From Sphingobium sp. (GTDB taxonomy: Bacteria; Pseudomonadota; Alphaproteobacteria; Sphingomonadales; Sphingomonadaceae): a stretch of 64,000 nucleotides of DNA. The stretch is taken from NCBI GenBank assembly GCA_017744605.1, contig JAGIAZ010000004.1:62001-126000 (forward strand), given 5' to 3'. A model generated the notes under the pieces. That model saw only the letters and a program-made list of their open reading frames with translations. It did not search any database and had not been told where the DNA came from. Shown here piece by piece: positions 1-9,570 of this stretch. A program made the translations under genes and the position numbers. Every line of letters begins with the position of its first letter. Within the stretch, counting starts at the first letter, position 1.

Positions 1-1
1 C

Positions 2-2482
2 GCATCGTCGATCTACGGTTCGGACGCGGTCGCGGGTGTGCTCAACTTCATCACGCGCCGCAAGTTCGAAGGCGTCGAAGCCAATGCCCAATATGGCTTT
101 GGCGACAAATATTCGACCTGGACGGCAAGCCTGGCGCTCGGCACGCGCTGGCAGGATGGTGGCGCCGCCCTCTTCTATACCTTTTCCGATCGCGGAAACC
201 TGCTCGGTTCCGATCGTCCGCGCACGCTATCCGATCAGCGGAGCCAGGGCGGCAGCAATTTCGGCAATTTCAACTGCTCGCCGGCCAGCATCCAGCCACA
301 GGGGGACTCGCAGATCTATCTGTATCCTTATCCTGCGGCGGGCGCCGGTGTCGCAAACACCCAGGCCAATGCGCCTTGCGAACAGTCTAAATATACCGAC
401 CTGATTCCGCAGGAGCGCCGGCACTCGATCATGGTCAAGATCGACCAGAAGGTTGGCGACAAGCTTACGCTCAATGGAGACATCGTCTTCTCGAACCGCG
501 TCAACGTGCAGCGCAACTCCGTGACGATCGCTTCCAGCACCGGCGCCACACCGTCCGGTCAGACGATCACTGCAACGGCTTTCGGCCCTCTCAGCGGCAA
601 GGGCGGGCAGATCAACCCCTTCTATACCAACCCGTCGGGATCGACTGCGGGCCAGCAGACAATCCGCTTCGATGCCAACGACCTCTTCCCGGATGGGGCT
701 CGCGCCACCGGCCTTAGCGAGACGTTCTACGGCTATCTCAACGCCAACTACGACTTCACTGACAAGTGGAGCGCGACGGCCTTCGTGATGGCGGGCGTCA
801 ATACCGCCAAGACCACGATCACGGGCTCGATTTGCCAGAGCTGCCTGTTGCTCGCCCTCAATGGCACGACCAACGCAAACGGCAATCTGACGCAGCCGTC
901 CATTCCCAACACCAACGTCCTCGTGACCAATGTGCCGCTCACCACGGCCAACGCGATCGACGTCTGGAACCCGCGTGCGACGAACCGGACATCCCCGGCT
1001 GTCCTCGCCCAGCTGATGGACAGCGCGAATTACCAGGGCGCGCGCCAGGTCATTCAGCAATATAATCTGAAGGTCACCGGCTCGCTCTTCGCACTGCCGG
1101 CCGGGGATCTCAAAGTCGCGCTCGGTGGCGACATAACCAAATATCAGGTCGACACCGAAGTGGTCGAGCCGAACAACACCGGCCCGTCCAGCACCGGCTC
1201 GGGCTACAACCGCTTCCGCTACCTGCGCGACGTCAAGTCGCTCTACGCGGAAGCATTGATCCCGATCGTCTCGCCCGAGATGGGCGTCGGGTTTGCCCGC
1301 CGGATCGATCTCAGCATTTCCGGACGCTACGATCACTATAGCGACTTCGGAGACATCACGAATCCGAAGTTCGGCCTGACCTGGGAGGTCACCGACGGCG
1401 TCAAGCTGCGCGGCAACTACGCCACCTCGTTCGTGGCGCCGCAATTCTCGACCTACGGCCCTGACGTCTTGAGCGGTATCAACGGCCGCAGCGTCGACAC
1501 CTTCTTCGGTCCCCAGAACGGCACCCTCAACGTGCCGCTCGACAAATATCCCGAAGCGCGAACCATCCCGGGTTGCAACACGCCGGGCCAGGTCACCTGC
1601 ATCCTCGGTACGGCCAGCATCGCCGGTATGCGTCTCGACGGCGCCAACCCCGACGTGAAGCCAGCCCAAGGCAAGACCTGGCAGTTCGGCATCGACCTCA
1701 ACCCGCGCTTCATACCGGGGCTGAGCGCCAGCTTCACCTACTGGCACACGACCCTGGAGGGCACGAGCGGCTCGCCACCGCTGACCATCGTGATCAACTC
1801 GGACGCCTTCCACAACCTGCTGAAAATCTATCCAAACGGCGCCACTGCCGCGGAGATCGAGGCCTATCGCGGCGGCCGCCGCCAGCGCTCGCCGCTGTCC
1901 TCCGGTCCGATCTACTTCGGCCTCGATTTCCGTAACTACAATGTCTACACCGTCTATGTCGAAGGCATCGACTTCGATGTCCACTACCGCCACAAGTTTG
2001 ACTGGGGCTCGATCCACGGCGGTATCGCCGGCACGTACAAGACCCGGTTCGACCAGACCGCGGCACCCGGCGAGCCGGTGTTCAGCGTGCTCAATCGCAA
2101 CCGCTTCAACGGCACCTTCCCGTCGATCCGGACCGATGCCCGCGCTGACATTGGCGTCGATATCGGCAGGTTCTCGGCCTCGGCCTTCGCCAACTACACG
2201 GGCGGCTTCACCTTCTGGGGCTCAACCGCCCTCAATCCGGTGGTTTCCAGCGGCGGCATCCCGAGCAGCGGCGGCGATCATGTGAAGCCGTACACAACAG
2301 TCGATCTCAACCTCACCTACAAGTTCGGCGACTCCCTGCCCGGCCAGCCGAGCATCTACGCCCAGGTGAGCAACCTGTTCGATGCCTACCCGCCGTTCGA
2401 GAATACGGCCTCGGGCTACGACAACTTCGTGGGCTTCGTCCTCGGACGTGTCATCAATGTCGGCGTTCGCCTGAAATTCTGA
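2..2482 (+). CDS. TonB-dependent receptor (5' end truncated by window)
   Basis: Open frame from base 2 (ASSIYGSDAVAGVLNFITRR, plug-domain motif) to a C-terminal beta-barrel ending ...VINVGVRLKF. Confidence 0.93.
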   Translation, partial: ASSIYGSDAVAGVLNFITRRKFEGVEANAQYGFGDKYSTWTASLALGTRWQDGGAALFYTFSDRGNLLGSDRPRTLSDQRSQGGSNFGNFNCSPASIQPQGDSQIYLYPYPAAGAGVANTQANAPCEQSKYTDLIPQERRHSIMVKIDQKVGDKLTLNGDIVFSNRVNVQRNSVTIASSTGATPSGQTITATAFGPLSGKGGQINPFYTNPSGSTAGQQTIRFDANDLFPDGARATGLSETFYGYLNANYDFTDKWSATAFVMAGVNTAKTTITGSICQSCLLLALNGTTNANGNLTQPSIPNTNVLVTNVPLTTANAIDVWNPRATNRTSPAVLAQLMDSANYQGARQVIQQYNLKVTGSLFALPAGDLKVALGGDITKYQVDTEVVEPNNTGPSSTGSGYNRFRYLRDVKSLYAEALIPIVSPEMGVGFARRIDLSISGRYDHYSDFGDITNPKFGLTWEVTDGVKLRGNYATSFVAPQFSTYGPDVLSGINGRSVDTFFGPQNGTLNVPLDKYPEARTIPGCNTPGQVTCILGTASIAGMRLDGANPDVKPAQGKTWQFGIDLNPRFIPGLSASFTYWHTTLEGTSGSPPLTIVINSDAFHNLLKIYPNGATAAEIEAYRGGRRQRSPLSSGPIYFGLDFRNYNVYTVYVEGIDFDVHYRHKFDWGSIHGGIAGTYKTRFDQTAAPGEPVFSVLNRNRFNGTFPSIRTDARADIGVDIGRFSASAFANYTGGFTFWGSTALNPVVSSGGIPSSGGDHVKPYTTVDLNLTYKFGDSLPGQPSIYAQVSNLFDAYPPFENTASGYDNFVGFVLGRVINVGVRLKF

Positions 2483-2555
2483 ATGCCGACTAAGCGGCCG
2501 GGAGACCTGCACGTCTCCCGGCCGCAATTTTCATCAGCCCAGGGGGAGCAACATA

Positions 2556-3029
2556 ATGAAGACCATTTTAGCGCCTGCCATCACTGCCCTTGTCGCCGCT
2601 GTATCGAGCGTCCTGTGCGCGCATATCGGCGTTCCCGTGTGGACGATGTTCATCGGCTGGATCGCGTTCGTTGCCGGCGGCATGAGCCTTCAGACGGCAC
2701 CCGCCACCTTCGTCTGCGCCGCGCTCGGCGTTGCGGAAGGTTTCATCGGCGCAGCCATCATCGGCGGTGGTGCCGCTGCGCTCGGTGCCGACGGGGCCTT
2801 GCTGCTCGGTGTGTTCATCATCGTTTTTGCCGCCTTGCTGGCCCAGCACCTGCCGTTCGCCAATCTCGTGGTCTGCTATTTCATCGGCATGACGACCTTC
2901 TTCGCGTCCGGCCTGCCATCCACGCCGGACACCGCACTCATTCTCTGTGGCGGCCTGCTGATCGGCATCCTCTCGGGGGTGATCGCCGGGCGGCTCGCGG
3001 GTCTCGTGGCGCGACCGGCTTCGGCCTGA
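2556..3029 (+). CDS. DUF1097-like small membrane protein
   Basis: 157 aa, multiple hydrophobic Gly/Ala-rich TM segments; DUF1097-like composition; RBS-like aggggg upstream. Confidence 0.6.
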   Translation: MKTILAPAITALVAAVSSVLCAHIGVPVWTMFIGWIAFVAGGMSLQTAPATFVCAALGVAEGFIGAAIIGGGAAALGADGALLLGVFIIVFAALLAQHLPFANLVVCYFIGMTTFFASGLPSTPDTALILCGGLLIGILSGVIAGRLAGLVARPASA

Positions 3030-3077
3030 GGCGCTTGGATCGCCAGGGATTTTACTGAAGAGCTTTTTCGGGAGTAT

Positions 3078-3413
3078 TTGATGCGTTTCGTTGCGAAAAA
3101 GTCCCTGGCGATTGCCGCCGCCCCTATGCTGCTGTCCGCCGGACTGTTTTCCGCCGCTCTGCGGGCGGAAAGCCCCGACGAAGAGGCTGGCCGGACGGCG
3201 ATCGAAGATCACTGCAAGATGTGCCACGCACTCGAGACGGTGACGAACGAGCGGAAGAGCGGCGAAGAGTGGAAGGCCATCGTCGCGCGCATGATCAAGA
3301 ATGGCGCGCAGCTGACCGACGCGGACCAGGCAACGATCATTGCCTATCTTTCGAAGACCTACGGCGTCCAGGTCGCCCAGAAGCCCGACGACGCCAAGAC
3401 AGCACAGCCGTAA
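3078..3413 (+). CDS. c-type cytochrome family protein
   Basis: Signal peptide followed by the single haem motif CKMCH; about 111 aa. Confidence 0.75.
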   Translation: MMRFVAKKSLAIAAAPMLLSAGLFSAALRAESPDEEAGRTAIEDHCKMCHALETVTNERKSGEEWKAIVARMIKNGAQLTDADQATIIAYLSKTYGVQVAQKPDDAKTAQP

Positions 3414-3430
3414 AACCGAAGAGCATAACC

Positions 3431-3691
3431 ATGGACAACCACCCCCAGACACGCGCCTCGCATCGCACCGATGGCGTCCCGCGCCGCCGCCATCATACCC
3501 TCCGCCATCTCGATCCCGCCTTCGTCGTGGAACTGAGCGGGCGCCTCCCGGCACATACCGCGGAATGCATCCAGGACACCTTCGGGATCAGTGCCAATAC
3601 CTGGCTCAAGCTACGCAAGGGCATGCCCATTCGTCAGTCGGTCGCCGAGCGGCTATTGAACCGCTTTGGAGCGCAACTCCGCCACAGCTGA
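3431..3691 (+). CDS. small hypothetical protein, possibly DNA binding
   Basis: ATG at 3431, 86 aa (MDNHPQTRASHRTDGVPRRRHH...FGISANTWLKLRKGMPIRQSVAERLLNRFG); HTH-like C-terminus. Confidence 0.5.
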   Translation: MDNHPQTRASHRTDGVPRRRHHTLRHLDPAFVVELSGRLPAHTAECIQDTFGISANTWLKLRKGMPIRQSVAERLLNRFGAQLRHS

Positions 3692-3744
3692 CACCGGTCA
3701 GCGCAGCGTGAACGCCCTCTCGACAAATGCCGCGCGATAAATTA

Positions 3745-3759
3745 TATACCGCTCGATAT
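3745..3759. promoter_or_regulatory. putative TetR operator copy 1 (TATACCGCTCGATAT) overlapping the tetR start
   Basis: Exact reverse complement occurs at 4394-4408; related copy at 4442-4456. Confidence 0.6.
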
Positions 3760-4360
3760 GGAACAAACCGCACTCAGGGGTCGCCCTCGCGAATTTTGCG
3801 TCGACAATGCGCTGGCTACGGCGCTGCGCCTTTTCTGGAGTAAAGGCTATGAAGGCACCTCGCTCTCGGACCTGACCGACGCGATGGGCATCACGCGCCC
3901 GAGTCTCTATGCCGCGTTCGGCAATAAGGAGCAGCTCTTCCGCCAAGCGCTCGACCTCTATGAGCGCGAGAAAATGGCCTATGTCGGCCAGGCGCTCGAA
4001 CAGCCGACCGCCCGTGCCGTCGCCAAGTGGTTCCTGGAGGGTGCGCTTGCAACCATCAGCGGAGAGCGCGAACCGCCCGGCTGTCTGGGCGTCATCAGCT
4101 CCACCGCTTGCGGTTCGGAAGCCCAGTGCATCCGCGAAGAGGTGCTGAAGCGCAGCCGCGTGGTGCATGAAGCGTGCGTCGATCGCATGCAACGCGCCAT
4201 CGATGAAGGCGACTTCACCGGCCCTGCCAATGCCGAGGCCATCACCAAATATCTGATGGCGGTGCTGCAAGGCATGTCGGTGCAGGCGGGTGCGGGATCC
4301 ACACGCCAGGAGCTTGAAGGCGTGGTGGAGACGACCCTCGCCATGTGGCCGAGCAAATAA
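3758..4360 (+). CDS. TetR/AcrR family transcriptional regulator
   Basis: N-terminal TetR HTH (ALRLFWSKGYEGTSLSDLTDAMGITRPSLYAAFGNKEQLF). Confidence 0.93.
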   Translation: MEQTALRGRPREFCVDNALATALRLFWSKGYEGTSLSDLTDAMGITRPSLYAAFGNKEQLFRQALDLYEREKMAYVGQALEQPTARAVAKWFLEGALATISGEREPPGCLGVISSTACGSEAQCIREEVLKRSRVVHEACVDRMQRAIDEGDFTGPANAEAITKYLMAVLQGMSVQAGAGSTRQELEGVVETTLAMWPSK

Positions 4361-4393
4361 AAGTCGGCTTCGATATTTGTTGCGTTGCGAAAA

Positions 4394-4408
4394 ATATCGA
4401 GCGGTATA
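4394..4408. promoter_or_regulatory. putative TetR operator copy 2 (ATATCGAGCGGTATA)
   Basis: 15/15 reverse complement of 3745-3759. Confidence 0.6.
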
Positions 4409-4441
4409 AAAATACGCCTTGACGGTGCTCGCATCGGTTTA

Positions 4442-4456
4442 TATACCGATCAGTAT
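4442..4456. promoter_or_regulatory. putative TetR operator copy 3 (TATACCGATCAGTAT)
   Basis: 12/15 match to copy 1; near-palindromic ATAC-cGATCa-GTAT, upstream of the efflux operon. Confidence 0.55.
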
Positions 4457-4669
4457 GAAATAGGGAGTAGGGACTGGCCTGAGTCGCGATAGGCTCGAAA
4501 AGGTCCAAAACTCGCCAGACATAGCAACACAGGTTTCACAGCTCGGCGGGCGCGATCCATGCGTACCCTTCCGGGATCGACCGACTGCGTTCGAGATGCG
4601 GCAGTCCGGGGCGCGAAGCGCTTCCGGAACAGTGCTTCCGCGTCCTGCGCCCAGCCGACGGAGGGAGAC

Positions 4670-5074
4670 ATGACCATGGCTTATCTCGACTTCGCGGAGC
4701 CCGGCTTCGCCGCACTGCCCGCCCTCGCCGTTTCGCCGGCACGTGCCAACGATGCCGGTGTCGATTTCAGCCAGCGCGAATGGACCGTCATCCGGCTGGC
4801 GCGGCACGATCGCCTCTCCTCGTTGCGCGAAGAGTCCGAGTTCAAGGGATTCCTGCGCCTGCTGTTCGGCTTCGAACGCCAGCGCCCGCTTTCCGATCCC
4901 CGGCTCGAGGCCCTGCGGCGCATCGCCGTGCTGAGCTGGCACCATGGGTATAATGTCGCCGGCAGCGAAGTCGGCGCCTTCCTCTCCGCCGGATATTCCA
5001 CCGATCAATATGACGCGATGCTCGCCCATATGGGCCGCGAGCGCGCCGCGTCCTTCCAAAGGATTCGTCGATGA
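4670..5074 (+). CDS. hypothetical protein, first gene of the efflux operon
   Basis: ATG at 4670 with RBS gaggga; overlaps the next CDS by ATGA. Confidence 0.6.
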   Translation: MTMAYLDFAEPGFAALPALAVSPARANDAGVDFSQREWTVIRLARHDRLSSLREESEFKGFLRLLFGFERQRPLSDPRLEALRRIAVLSWHHGYNVAGSEVGAFLSAGYSTDQYDAMLAHMGRERAASFQRIRR

Positions 5075-6333
5075 ACATGCCGCAAAGCTTCACCCGCGCC
5101 GACGCACAGGACGTAACCCTCGACCAGCCGCAAGGCTCGTCGCTCCGCCGCCGGCTGGCGTGGATCGCCCTCCCCGTGCTCGCCATTGCCGGCGGCTATT
5201 ACTGGATGCACAGCGGTGCGCCCGCGCCGCAGGCCATGCCGACGCCGGTCGTGCAGGTCTCGCAACCCCTCGCCCGCGAGGTGATGCTGTGGGACGACTA
5301 TATCGGCCGCTTCGAGGCGATCAAATCGGTCGAGGTTCGCCCGCGCGTCTCCGGCCAGATCGTCGCTGTCCATTTCACCGACGGCCAGATCGTCCGCGCC
5401 GGCCAGCCTCTCTTCACCATCGATCCACGTCCCTTCCAGGCGGCGCTGGCCGAAGCGAATGCGGGTGTCGCGACCGCGCAGAGCGATCTCGCCCTAGCCA
5501 AGGCCGACCTTGACCGCGCGCTTCGCCTGGTCTCCGCCGACGCTGTCGCGCAAAGCGAGGTCGATCGCCTGAAGGCCCGCGTGCAGGCGGCCAACGCCGC
5601 GCTCGCCGGGGCGCAAGCCCGGGTCCGTTCGCGTGCGCTCGACGTCGAGTTCGCTACCGTTCGTGCGCCGATCGGCGGCCGGATTTCGGACCGCCGTATC
5701 GATGCGGGCAATCTCGTGGCCGCAGGCGACGGCGCAGCCGGCACCCTGCTCACCACGATCAACGCGCTCGACCCCATCTATTTCAGCTTCGACGGCTCAG
5801 AAGCGCTATTCCTCAAGGCCAAGCGTGCCAATGCAGGCCAGGGTGCCCCGGTCGAGATCAAGCTGCAGGATGAATCCGGCTATCGCTGGAAGGGCACGCT
5901 CGATTTCACCGACAATGGCCTCGATCCACGCTCCGGCACGATCCGCGCCCGCGCCGTGCTGCAGAACAAGGACATGTTCCTGACGCCCGGCATGTTCGGC
6001 AACATGCGCCTTGCCACCGGTGCCAAGGTCAACGCCCTGCTCGTTCCCGACACGGCCATCCAGACAGACCAGACGCGCAAGCTGCTGCTGACCGTCGGCA
6101 AGGACGGCACCGTCGTGCCAAAGCAGGTCGTGCTCGGCCCTGTCATCGACGGCCTGCGCGTGATCCGCTCGGGCATTGCGCCGACCGATCGCGTCGTCAT
6201 CGTCGGCACGCAGATGGCCGCCCCCGGCGGCAAGGTCGACGCCAAGGCCGGCAAGATCGCTCCGGACATTGCGCAAGCACCGCAGGCCGACAGCGCGATG
6301 GCGCCGGCCGGCCAAGCCAGCTTCGCGCGCTAA
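5071..6333 (+). CDS. RND efflux periplasmic adaptor subunit (MFP)
   Basis: AcrA/MexE-type: EVRPRVSGQIVAVHFTDGQIVRAGQPLFTIDPRPF; hairpin and barrel domains. Confidence 0.93.
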   Translation: MNMPQSFTRADAQDVTLDQPQGSSLRRRLAWIALPVLAIAGGYYWMHSGAPAPQAMPTPVVQVSQPLAREVMLWDDYIGRFEAIKSVEVRPRVSGQIVAVHFTDGQIVRAGQPLFTIDPRPFQAALAEANAGVATAQSDLALAKADLDRALRLVSADAVAQSEVDRLKARVQAANAALAGAQARVRSRALDVEFATVRAPIGGRISDRRIDAGNLVAAGDGAAGTLLTTINALDPIYFSFDGSEALFLKAKRANAGQGAPVEIKLQDESGYRWKGTLDFTDNGLDPRSGTIRARAVLQNKDMFLTPGMFGNMRLATGAKVNALLVPDTAIQTDQTRKLLLTVGKDGTVVPKQVVLGPVIDGLRVIRSGIAPTDRVVIVGTQMAAPGGKVDAKAGKIAPDIAQAPQADSAMAPAGQASFAR

Positions 6334-6358
6334 TCACGCAGATTCCAGGAGGAATCCC

Positions 6359-9300
6359 ATGCGCTTCTCTCGCTTCTTCATCGATCGGCCGATCTTCGCG
6401 GCCGTGATCGCCGCGATCATCACCATCGTCGGCCTCGTCAGCTATTTCTTCCTGCCGGTCTCGCAATATCCCGAGATCGTGCCGCCGACCGTGACGGTGA
6501 CCGCCACCTATCCCGGCGCCTCGGCCGAGACGGTCGCGGAAACGGTCGCCACGCCGATCGAACAGGAGATCAATGGCGTCGAGAACATGCTCTATGTCTC
6601 GTCCCAGTCGACGGGCGATGGCCGCGTCGTCGTCACCGCCACCTTCAAGACCGGCACCGATCTCGATGCCGCGCAGGTGCTGGTACAGAACCGCGTCGCC
6701 ATCGCCCTGCCCCGCCTGCCGCAGGAGGTGCAGCGCCTCGGCGTCGTGACCAAGAAGACCGCGCCAGACTTCCTCCTGATCGTGAACCTGATCTCGCCCG
6801 ACCACTCGCTCGATCGGGCCTATCTCTCCAACTACGCGCAGACGCGCATCAAGGACCGGCTCGCCCGTCTCGACGGCGTCGGCGACGTGCAGCTCTTCGG
6901 CTCGCGCGATCTCGCCATGCGCATCTGGATCGACCCGCGCCGCGCGGCAGCACTCAACCTGACCGGTGGCGACATCGTCGCGGCACTGCGCGCGCAGAAT
7001 GTCCAGATCGCCTCGGGCACGCTCGGCCAGCCGCCGGCACCGGGCAGCGCCTTCCAGCTCAATGTCGAAACGCAGGGCCGGTTCACCGATCCGCAGCAGT
7101 TCGCCAATGTGGTGATCCGCACCGACAGCCAGGGCCGCCAGGTCAAGGTCGGCGATGTCGCTCGCGTCGAGATCGGCGCCGACGATTATGGCACCTCGGC
7201 CTATCTGAACAAGGACGACTCGGTCATCATTCCGATCTTCCAGCGCCCCGGCAGCAATGCGCTCGCTTCGGCGGAGAGCGTGAAGGCGGAGATGGAGACG
7301 CTGGCCAAAGATTTCCCCAAAGGCCTCGAATACAAGATCGTCTACAATCCGACCGAGTTCATCCAGCAGTCGGTCGACGCCGTTGTGCACACACTGCTCG
7401 AAGCGGTCGTGCTGGTCGTGCTCGTGATCATCGTCTTCCTGCAGAAATGGCGCGCGGCGCTGATCCCGGTGCTTGCCATCCCCGTCTCGCTGATCGGCAC
7501 CTTCGCGGTGCTGGCGATGCTGGGCCTCTCGCTTAACAACCTTTCGCTCTTTGGGCTCGTCCTCGCCATCGGCATCGTCGTCGACGACGCCATCGTCGTG
7601 GTCGAGAATGTCGAGCGCAACCTCGAGGAAGGCATGACGCCGCTCCAGGCTGCCCGCGTATCGATGGACGAGGTCGGCGCGGCCCTCATCGCCATCGTGC
7701 TGGTGCTCTGCGCGGTGTTCGTGCCCACGCTGTTCATCAGCGGTCTCTCGGGCGCCTTCTACCAGCAGTTCGCCATCACCATTTCGGCGGCCACCATCAT
7801 CTCGCTGGTGCTATCGCTCACCCTCTCGCCTGCCTTGGCGGCACTGATGCTGCGCCCCCACGAGCCGGCACCGAGCGACCACAGCCTGCGCGCCCGTGCG
7901 CACCGGATCGTCGAGGCTGCGGGCCATCGCTTCAACACCGCCTTTGAGCGGATGAGCGAAGGCTATGGCCGCCTCACGGCAAAGCTGGCGCAGATGCCCC
8001 GCCGTGTCATGGGTGCCTATGTCGCCCTGATCGGCCTCACCGGCTTTGCGCTCTGGTACACGCCCACCGGCTTCATCCCCGCGCAGGACCAGGCCTACTT
8101 CCTGACCGTCATCCAGCTGCCGCCAGGCTCGTCCACGGCGCGTACCGACGCGGTCATGAAAAAGGTCGCCGATCGCGTCCTCAAGATCCCGGGCGTCAAG
8201 GGCTCCGTCATGCTCTCGGGCTTCGATGGCCCGTCCGAGACCCGCGCCGCCTCTTCGGCCGCCGCCTATTGGGTGCTCGACGACTTCAAGGATCGCGCCG
8301 CTAAGGGCCAGACGATCGACAAGCTGATCGCCGAAGCCACCAAGGCGACCGCCGACATCAACGAGGCGCGCCTCATGATCGTCAAGCCTCCGCTCATCCG
8401 CGGTATCGGCTCGGCGGGCGGCTTCCGCATGATGATCGAAGACAGCGAAGGCAAGGGCTACAAGGCGCTCGAACAGGCCGCTTATGGCGTGCTCGGCAAG
8501 GCCAATGGCACGCCCGGCCTCTCCTATGTCTACACCTTCTTCGACACCAACACGCCCCGCGTCTTCGCCGATATCGATCGTCAGAAGGCCCAGATGCTGG
8601 GCGTGCCGCCGGAGCGCGTGTTCGACACGCTGCAGGTCTATCTCGGCAGTGCCTTCGTCAATGATTTCAATCTGCTCGGTCGCACTTATCATGTGACCGC
8701 TCAGGCCGACGAACCCTTCCGCCGCACCTCTGCCGACATCGCCAATCTGGAGACGCGTTCGGACTTCGGCACGATGGTCCCGATCGGATCGCTCGCGACC
8801 TTCCAGGACAAGACCGGCCCGTACCGTGTCGAACGCTACAATCTCCATCCGGCCGTCTCGGTCGATGGCGACACGGCGCCCGGCTATTCGTCCGGCCAGT
8901 CGCTGGCCGCGATGGAGAAGGTCGCCGCCCAAGCCCTGGAACGCGGCTACGAGACCGAATGGACCGGCATCGCCTATCAGCAAAAATATGCCGGCAACAC
9001 CGCAGGCATCGTGTTCGGCCTTGCCGTGCTGCTCGTCTTCCTGGTGCTGGCTGCGCAATATGAGAGCCTGGTCATGCCGCTCGCGATCATCCTGATCGTG
9101 CCGATGTCGGTGCTGGCGGCGATGGCCGGCATCAACCTGCGCGGCATGGACAACAACGTCCTGACGCAGATCGGCATGATCGTGCTCGTGGCACTCGCCG
9201 CCAAGAATGCGATCCTGATCGTCGAGTTCGCACGGCAGGGCGAGGATCTGCACGGCCTCTCGACCATCGAGGCCGCCGTGCACGCTGCCCGTCAGCGCCT

Positions 9301-9559
9301 GCGGCCGATCCTCATGACGAGCTTCGCCTTCATCCTGGGTTCGGTCCCGCTGGTGATCGCCACCGGCGCGGGTGCGGAGCTCCGGCAGGCGCTCGGCACG
9401 GCGGTCTTCTTCGGCATGCTCGGCGTGACGGCGTTCGGCCTGATCTTCACCCCCACTTTCTACGTCGTCAGCCGCGCATTGGGCGATCGCATCGCCCGCC
9501 TGCGCGGCCAGCCCACCGGCGGCAACCAGGGCGAACTCGCCTTGCAGCCCGCGGAATAG
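6359..9559 (+). CDS. RND multidrug efflux permease (HAE1/AcrB-MexF type)
   Basis: MRFSRFFIDRPIFAAVIAAIITIVGLVSYFFLPVSQYPEIVPPTVTVTATYPGASAETV; ~1066 aa. Confidence 0.96.
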   Translation: MRFSRFFIDRPIFAAVIAAIITIVGLVSYFFLPVSQYPEIVPPTVTVTATYPGASAETVAETVATPIEQEINGVENMLYVSSQSTGDGRVVVTATFKTGTDLDAAQVLVQNRVAIALPRLPQEVQRLGVVTKKTAPDFLLIVNLISPDHSLDRAYLSNYAQTRIKDRLARLDGVGDVQLFGSRDLAMRIWIDPRRAAALNLTGGDIVAALRAQNVQIASGTLGQPPAPGSAFQLNVETQGRFTDPQQFANVVIRTDSQGRQVKVGDVARVEIGADDYGTSAYLNKDDSVIIPIFQRPGSNALASAESVKAEMETLAKDFPKGLEYKIVYNPTEFIQQSVDAVVHTLLEAVVLVVLVIIVFLQKWRAALIPVLAIPVSLIGTFAVLAMLGLSLNNLSLFGLVLAIGIVVDDAIVVVENVERNLEEGMTPLQAARVSMDEVGAALIAIVLVLCAVFVPTLFISGLSGAFYQQFAITISAATIISLVLSLTLSPALAALMLRPHEPAPSDHSLRARAHRIVEAAGHRFNTAFERMSEGYGRLTAKLAQMPRRVMGAYVALIGLTGFALWYTPTGFIPAQDQAYFLTVIQLPPGSSTARTDAVMKKVADRVLKIPGVKGSVMLSGFDGPSETRAASSAAAYWVLDDFKDRAAKGQTIDKLIAEATKATADINEARLMIVKPPLIRGIGSAGGFRMMIEDSEGKGYKALEQAAYGVLGKANGTPGLSYVYTFFDTNTPRVFADIDRQKAQMLGVPPERVFDTLQVYLGSAFVNDFNLLGRTYHVTAQADEPFRRTSADIANLETRSDFGTMVPIGSLATFQDKTGPYRVERYNLHPAVSVDGDTAPGYSSGQSLAAMEKVAAQALERGYETEWTGIAYQQKYAGNTAGIVFGLAVLLVFLVLAAQYESLVMPLAIILIVPMSVLAAMAGINLRGMDNNVLTQIGMIVLVALAAKNAILIVEFARQGEDLHGLSTIEAAVHAARQRLRPILMTSFAFILGSVPLVIATGAGAELRQALGTAVFFGMLGVTAFGLIFTPTFYVVSRALGDRIARLRGQPTGGNQGELALQPAE

Positions 9560-9570
9560 GAGCCAGACCC

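Noticed and set aside
227-2017. Long minus-strand ORF (596 aa) opposite the TonB receptor
   Set aside because: Low-complexity shadow ORF of a GC-rich gene; no domain signature, while the plus frame is a clear TonB receptor.
7811-9283. 490-aa minus ORF opposite the RND permease
   Set aside because: Antisense shadow ORF rich in R/H/D/G; the plus frame is unambiguous.
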